A stretch of 64,000 nucleotides of DNA from Phlebotomus papatasi. Taxonomy: Eukaryota > Arthropoda > Insecta > Diptera > Psychodidae. Every line of letters begins with the position of its first letter. Within the stretch, counting starts at the first letter, position 1. The stretch spans positions 27,156,001-27,220,000 of the forward strand of contig NC_077222.1 in the NCBI RefSeq assembly GCF_024763615.1. Reading direction: 5' to 3'. The position numbers were made by a program, and so were the translations under genes. Shown here one piece after another: positions 58,573 through 64,000 of this stretch. Below the pieces are notes generated by a model. That model saw only the letters and a list, made by a program, of their open reading frames with translations. It was not told the DNA's origin and did not search any database.

Positions 58573-60120
58573 AAAAAGTTCTTTTGCTTATATTTTGTTT
58601 TCAATCTCTCATTTAGTTCATTTTAATTTATTTATTTATTAAAATTTTCCAAAATGATGTTCTAACAAAAGTAATATCTTAAAAGTGTGGTATTTTCAAG
58701 AATGCATCACGAAGGAATGCTGAAAGATTCTTTTTAATTAAAAATTGATGGATTTATGTAATCATTTTGCACTTTTGTGCAAGTACATTATCAAGATGCT
58801 ATGTGGTACAGAGTTGTATTATAATGATAAGCTTTTAAGATTATGGAAAATATTTTCATTTCATCATCACCATCATCACCTGTGCACTTCAGTTTTCTGC
58901 TACATGAACCTGTGATAAATAACTGATAGATAACCCTTTGTGAAAGATGCTGGAAAATTGTGAGTGACATTTTTTCAAAGTTACCTTTAAAATGCATTAT
59001 ATCGAGAGATAGTAAATTGTGTGTCACGAAGCAATTTATATGAGAAAAGATATTTCATAGAAGAGTTTTAGTAATGTGATTGCGATGAATGTAGAATGCA
59101 ATTTCTTCCTAATGTTCCAAACCATATCAATCTCATCTATTTTTCTCACATTTACAATGAAGTGTAAGAGCTTTTGTACTTCAATGGCATATTAAGCGGT
59201 AGGAAATAGAAATATTCCAAGCATGTTCTAACTATTTATGTTTGTACCCATGTGTATACATGCGCATAAATTGTGTAACAGTTCAATGTACAATATCTGC
59301 TATTTGGAGCTCTTATATGTACTCCGGAAAGGATTCTTTGGATTATGCTATTTTTCGTACAAAGTGCATTGCGGTTCTTTTAGGCAAAGCGCCAACGGCA
59401 ACTTGGAAGTACATAAAGTAGATAGCATAAGTTATTTAAAAATTTTGATGAGTTTTTTGTGGCTTTTAACTATGTGTATTGATATTAAAAAACAACTCGG
59501 GGAACAACAGTGAACTGTAGTATTGAAGTTTAATTATATCATCAGTAGCCTTCGAGCACTATAAAAATTTTTGGACTGAATTCATGAACTGCAAGCGAGC
59601 TATTTATAAAAAAAACCATCAAAGTTTGAGGATGCTGCAAGCTATTAAATATTTGAAAAACTCATTAGTAGACTTAAAACAAAGAGTTATATTTCCGTAG
59701 ATCTTTTTAATTTATAGGATGTTAGAGATGAAGTTTAATTATAGATATTAAATAATTTAAAGGTTATCGTATTGTACATTGTTTAAATGATATAATTAAC
59801 TCTTCACGTTGGAGTTGAAGTGTTAAGCGGAAAGTGCTATTTTGTTCTACTATTTGCCAAGGAAATTTATACCATATTTTATTAGAATACCTTTAGATTG
59901 AAAATCCAAATTTAAATTAATTAGATCGAAGAAGTAAATCGTACACATATTTTGAATGGCAAATTGTAAAATTAACGCCGATTTAGTGTCGATAATGATC
60001 ACCAAATGATCGACAAAATGTACTCTTGGATTGATAAATCAACAGGATATTTGAAGAGGTTATAAATCGACGTGATCCTTTGCATAAATTTATTAATCCG
60101 CTTCATCTTAGTAGATAGTG
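58573..60120. other. No gene recognised
   Basis: AT-rich. A 91-residue plus frame at 59238-59513 shows no domain. Confidence 0.35.
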
Positions 60121-61010
60121 ACAGCTTGGTACACTATTTTTAAAGATTGTTAGATTGGCACGATTTTTGTAGTGATTGATAGTTCCGCAAGCATTTCTGC
60201 AGGTATCGACAGATTATTATTGTCTTTGTAGAGATTGGTAAATCGGCACAATTTTTTACTAAGATTGGCAGATCGACAGGATCTCTGTACAGATAGATAG
60301 ATCGACACGATCTTTCTAGATATTGACAGATCGGCTCTATCTTTACAGAGATTGAGAAAGCTATCAGGATCTTTTAAAGATTGACAGGTCGACATATCCC
60401 CGCAGAGATTGACTCATTGTTACGATCAAGGGCTAGTTAACTGTTCCGCTCACGGTACACTTGAGTGCCGATTTGTCGATTTCTTCGAAAAATAGTGCCG
60501 ATCTACCGATCTCGTGTCAACCTGTCGATCTTTCGATCTCATGCTGATCTGCCGACCTCATGCCAATCTGCCGATCCCTGGCAAAGCTGTGCCGATCTGG
60601 CAATCTCTTAGAAAAATAGTGCCGATCTTCTGATTATTAGCTCCAGATTGGCACTATTTTGCCGACCATCGCTCACGGTTCCCCATGAGAGTCACTTATT
60701 CACCCCTTGATTACGACCTTTGTAGTGATTGACAGATCAGCACTGTCCTTGTTGACCATGAAAGTTCAGCAGGACCTTTGCAGAGATTGTCAGACCGGTA
60801 GAATTTTTAGAGAGATGGATATATAGGCACAATCTTTGCAGAGATTGACAGATCAGTATGATTTCCTCAGAGACTGACAAATAAACATGATATTTGTAGA
60901 GATTGATACATCGGCACAATCTTTGCAAAGATTGAGAGTTTTTAAATTAACAGGAGCTTTGCAAAATTGACAGTACTGAATGATCTCCGCAGAGATCGAT
61001 GTATTGATAC
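60121..61010 (+). repeat. 29 bp minisatellite, split
   Basis: Units such as GATCGACACGATCTTTCTAG plus ATATTGACA (29 bp) repeat through 60150-60418 and again through 60718-60990, with 60-80 percent identity between units. About 18-20 units in all. A 283 bp insertion separates the two halves. The open frames across it come from the repeat and are not genes. Confidence 0.85.
60427..60709. mobile_element. hAT-like insertion in the minisatellite
   Basis: Ends CAAGGGCTAG and (inverse) CAAGGGGTG. GTTACGAT (60419-60426) and ATTACGAC (60710-60717) match at six of eight positions, fitting a hAT 8 bp duplication. The interior has its own repeated GTGCCGATCTGCCGATCTC-like phrases and a hairpin AATAGTGCCGATCT/AGATTGGCACTATT. 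CGCTCACGGT occurs near both ends in the same orientation. Confidence 0.6.
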
Positions 61011-61197
61011 GATATAATTTTTAGAATTAGAATTTTATTTGCAAAGAGCTAGTTCGTCATTTCTTAGCCATAAGATAGATAATTATTAAGCTCATGAGAC
61101 GAGATGAGAAATGGTAAGTCAACTCTTTGCAAACAAAGAGAAAATTCGCATCGTTTGAAGGTTCACTATGTGCGAACCATACCCACATTCCCCTATA

Positions 61198-61449
61198 CAA
61201 TGAGAAAAAAAGAGGGTGCGATTAACTTTTTTTCCTCGTAACTTTAACATTTTTAGGAGTAAAAATATATCAACATTTTTTAATGTTAATTTTACACCTT
61301 TTTAAGGGCAAAATTAACATGAAAAAGGGTAACTTTTACCCCCAATACACCTAAAAAGGGTAATATTTACACCGATTTCGGATCAATACTGCAGGGTAAA
61401 ATTAACATTTCCGGAATGTTATTTTAACTTTTTCGGATTTCTCTCAGTG
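61198..61449 (-). mobile_element. 252 bp TA-flanked MITE, copy 2
   Basis: TA at 61196-61197 and 61450-61451. Same length as 29259-29510 and alignable end to end in reverse orientation with few differences. Confidence 0.9.
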
Positions 61450-61460
61450 TAGGATGCCGG

Positions 61461-61644
61461 CATTACTTTGTGGCCTGTCTTTCACAATTTGTGTGAGAAA
61501 ATGATTCCGAATACCAAAAACTATGATGCACTATCATAATACATAATATATTTTTAATTTTGAGGCTTTTCGAAATCATTTTGTGACGAAAAGTGAAGCT
61601 TTTTGAGAGGAGGTCATACAGATAAAGACAGGCCACAAGTAATG
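61461..61644. mobile_element. Small MITE next to the 252 bp element
   Basis: CATTACTTTGTGGCCTGTC at 61461-61479 and its inverse ending at 61644 (one mismatch), about 184 bp in total, starting 10 bp after the TA of the previous MITE. Confidence 0.65.
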
Positions 61645-63659
61645 TCACCACTCTACTTGGACTATAACGGCAATTTTTTTCAGTAAACAAACATCGCTGT
61701 AGTGTTTAGTATCTATGAATTCATACAGTTCTCGTCCTCTAAAGTCTAATATCTAATTAAAGAAACACAGTGTTCGGTGCAGCCCCGTGTTTCCTCTGGG
61801 TCGACTTACAAACCTTTTAATACATTGCGCCAAATTCAAATGTGCTCAATTCATAAAATGAAAATATATGAATTTCGCAGGCTGTGTTGGAGGTTCGAAC
61901 ATTCTTCCTCGATTTTTATATACTTGCTCGATTTTAATCACTAAATCGAATTTCCTAATGCTCTCCCTTTCATACAAGCATTACTTTGCAGAGTTATTAC
62001 ACAATTTTACAAGGTTCTACAACTTTGATCTCAAAAGTGAAATTGAAAGATTAAACATTTACTCAATATCTTTGAATCCTGGTATTGCAATGAATATTTG
62101 AAAAAGATATTAACATTGTTCATGGTGGATTTACCATATGAACATTTTCATATGAATTCGATTTTAATGCGCCATCATGACTGGTAGCTAAATAATTACT
62201 TATTTCAGGCTCTCTTTTTTTCATAATCCCTCCGAATACTTGCATTATCCCTTCAGCTGTGTTCGTTAAATTGAACATATCGTTCAATGTGATATTATTA
62301 AAAAATTGCCGTCTGAGTCAAAGAAGATAAATTTTAATAAGAATTCTTTTGGCAAATGTGTGTGCAAATACGGAGGATTTTCAAAGCATAAAAGGAGCAT
62401 GTCTCATGTGGGGATATTGATGAGCGTAAATGGAGACATGAAGTAAATTTGAGCGACGATTTAGGGTAAGACCAAAGATGATCATTTTGCGCTCATTGTC
62501 ATCTTATGTTGGGAAAAAATTTAGAAAAAAAAGAAAAACTTAGAGAAGAAAATTCGCACATATTTTCACGATGTCGTGAGTGTGAAAAAGTCACGCTCTG
62601 ACGATGTGAATTGGCAATAAAAATTTTATGAACAAATAAAATTAATACACTTTGCCATAAATCACATAATAAAAGTATGTGGTGTTGTGCTGTATTGTTA
62701 TGGATGGCTGAAAAAGAAATGGAATTTTAGCTATTGTGTGGGGTCTCCGTTTTGTTGCCACCAAAAAAAAAGCTCAAATGCTAAGAAATGGTGGTGAAAA
62801 TGTGTGTTTAATATGTATTTTTGAAGGGGAGGGATAAAACGGTCTTTTCTACTTTTGTAAATTCCCGATGCTATGTCCCTAATAAACAGTTCAAAAGGTG
62901 AAAGTGGAAATTGCATGAAGGAGAGTGTGGGTGGCAAAAGGCCAGGAAGTGGGAGGTGATGAGGAAAATCCTCCTTAAGCACCATTAAGATTGATTTCCA
63001 AGGGTGTCTATAAAGTGTGAGAGGTGTTATACCAACATCTTAAAAACTTTAAAGTGGTGTTATTAATGAAGAGCTTTTAGCACATAAAATGCCATAAATA
63101 ACACTTGAGGATATTATTGGGAAAATGGTTGAAAAATATAAAACACAATATCTTTTACTAGCCTCTTAATTTGTTTTTATCATCATCTATTCTCAATTTA
63201 ATTTATGATCTTCGACACTTGCAAAAATTCACTTTTTATGGGATAAATTAATCTTCGACACTTCACCATGCAGTAAATATTGATTTTTTTTGCTCTTTTC
63301 AACATTATGATGATGGTAATTTACTTAGAAAATTCATTGAAAAGTTCCTTTCCATGAATTTTCTAATTATATTTATCATTATCACTATATTTTATATTTT
63401 TCAGTAGAAAACGATTGAAAAATTTCTCATTATCTTGTAGATCAATTTCAATTTTATTCGCCATCTAATATTGATTTTTTGTCAAGAAATTCCTCTAAAT
63501 TAATTGTCCAAGCTGGAGTATTTTTTCCAGTAAATTCTCTTGAACTTTTTAGAGCCAATTTTATTGGAACTTATCCACTGCAATTATCCTTCTTGTTTGC
63601 CATCTATAGAATATGTTTTTTTTTATCTCTAATTCACTTTAAACTTTCTATCTTTTCAG
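61645..63659. other. No gene recognised; ends in an acceptor-like tract
   Basis: AT-rich with no transposon ends noticed. The last 50 bp before 63660 are pyrimidine-rich and end TTTTCAG. Confidence 0.4.
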
Positions 63660-63724
63660 ATGGAAGAACTCGATGTGTCTGCGAGAACTCTGTGAATTTA
63701 CGTAAATTACCTTCATCTTCGACA
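63660..63724 (+). CDS. Candidate 65 bp internal exon
   Basis: An acceptor TTTCTATCTTTTCAG ends at 63659 and a consensus donor GTGAGT begins at 63725. The open phase reads GRTRCVCENSVNLRKLPSSS then T, with two cysteines two apart as in secreted or extracellular proteins. Both splice sites are strong and the exon size is normal for an insect. I do not recognise the peptide, and no partner exon was found, so the gene is unknown. Chance pairing of two good sites remains possible. Confidence 0.3.
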
Positions 63725-63730
63725 GTGAGT

Positions 63731-64000
63731 TTCATAAAAATTTTCTTCGTAACTCGAAGACATATCGCTAAAAGTCTGACGAATGCAATTGAATTTGAAA
63801 GTAAATAGAAGTGCCAAGGGGTGTATAATTCAGTTGCGTTTCTTAGATGGAATTATTTATAATTTTTTTTTTAACGTTAATGTTTTCCCTATTTTCCTTG
63901 AATATGAAATTTTTTTTGACACTTGATTTAAAAGAAAATTAAAAAGAATTTCAGAAATTTTTAATTAAATACTCAGTATAACAAAATCCGTCTGTAAAAA
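63731..64000. other. No feature recognised
   Basis: AT-rich sequence to the end of the window. Confidence 0.4.

Noticed and set aside
60150..60395. Repetitive protein-like frame
   Set aside because: It is a reading of the 29 bp minisatellite; the unit is not a multiple of three and no start context exists.
60121..61010. CRISPR-like array
   Set aside because: Units are contiguous and degenerate with no unique spacers, and the sequence is eukaryotic.

Overview
This is AT-rich eukaryotic DNA, most likely from an insect and probably a nematoceran fly. The organism is an inference from the transposons: an ITmDD37E-type Tc1/mariner element (a group first described in mosquitoes), pogo-like elements, TTAA-flanked piggyBac-like MITEs, Penelope-like relics and a tRNA-derived SINE. 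Splice-like sites and the lack of long open frames exclude a bacterial, viral or organellar source. No complete host gene is visible. Three weak exon candidates (2277-2848 minus, 41262-41330 plus, 63660-63724 plus) suggest the window is intergenic or lies in large introns. No intact transposase survives.

Layout. 0-9 kb: the end of a TTAA element, a 1.3 kb foldback palindrome, a DD37E transposase scrap, a dispersed repeat carrying a TTA-flanked MITE, and a 1.76 kb piggyBac-like element (4792-6555) that itself holds a truncated non-LTR retrotransposon, a TA microsatellite and a second TTA-flanked MITE. 11 kb: a near-perfect 501 bp palindrome with a 32 bp tail, 14 bp target duplication and hammerhead-like motifs, read as a Penelope-like terminal repeat insertion. 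15.2-17.1 kb: a second copy of the piggyBac-like MITE followed 35 bp later by the decayed DD37E element. 18.7-24.1 kb: a pogo-like element with a psq-type helix, a hAT-like MITE, and an internally deleted element with CENP-B/DDE_1-type transposase pieces whose termini match the TTA-flanked MITEs of 4-6 kb. 25-34 kb: several TA-flanked MITEs, a diverged direct duplication, a SINE and a third hammerhead-like motif.

37-38 kb holds a diverged repeat array. 39-55 kb is rich in one MITE family (here called the GGGGC family), two copies of which are split by younger insertions: a pogo-like element at 48976-50015 and a second Penelope-like terminal repeat at 53497-53859. 60-61 kb is a 29 bp minisatellite split by a hAT-like insertion with an 8 bp target duplication. 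The last 2.3 kb holds one short candidate exon with good splice sites.

How it fits together: the window is a record of nested transposition. Families carrying transposase fragments (DD37E, CENP-B/DDE_1-like, psq-helix pogo-like) sit beside short non-coding derivatives with related ends. The best lead is the set of Penelope-like terminal repeats with hammerhead-like motifs, because arm pairing, target duplications and tail length agree in two independent insertions.
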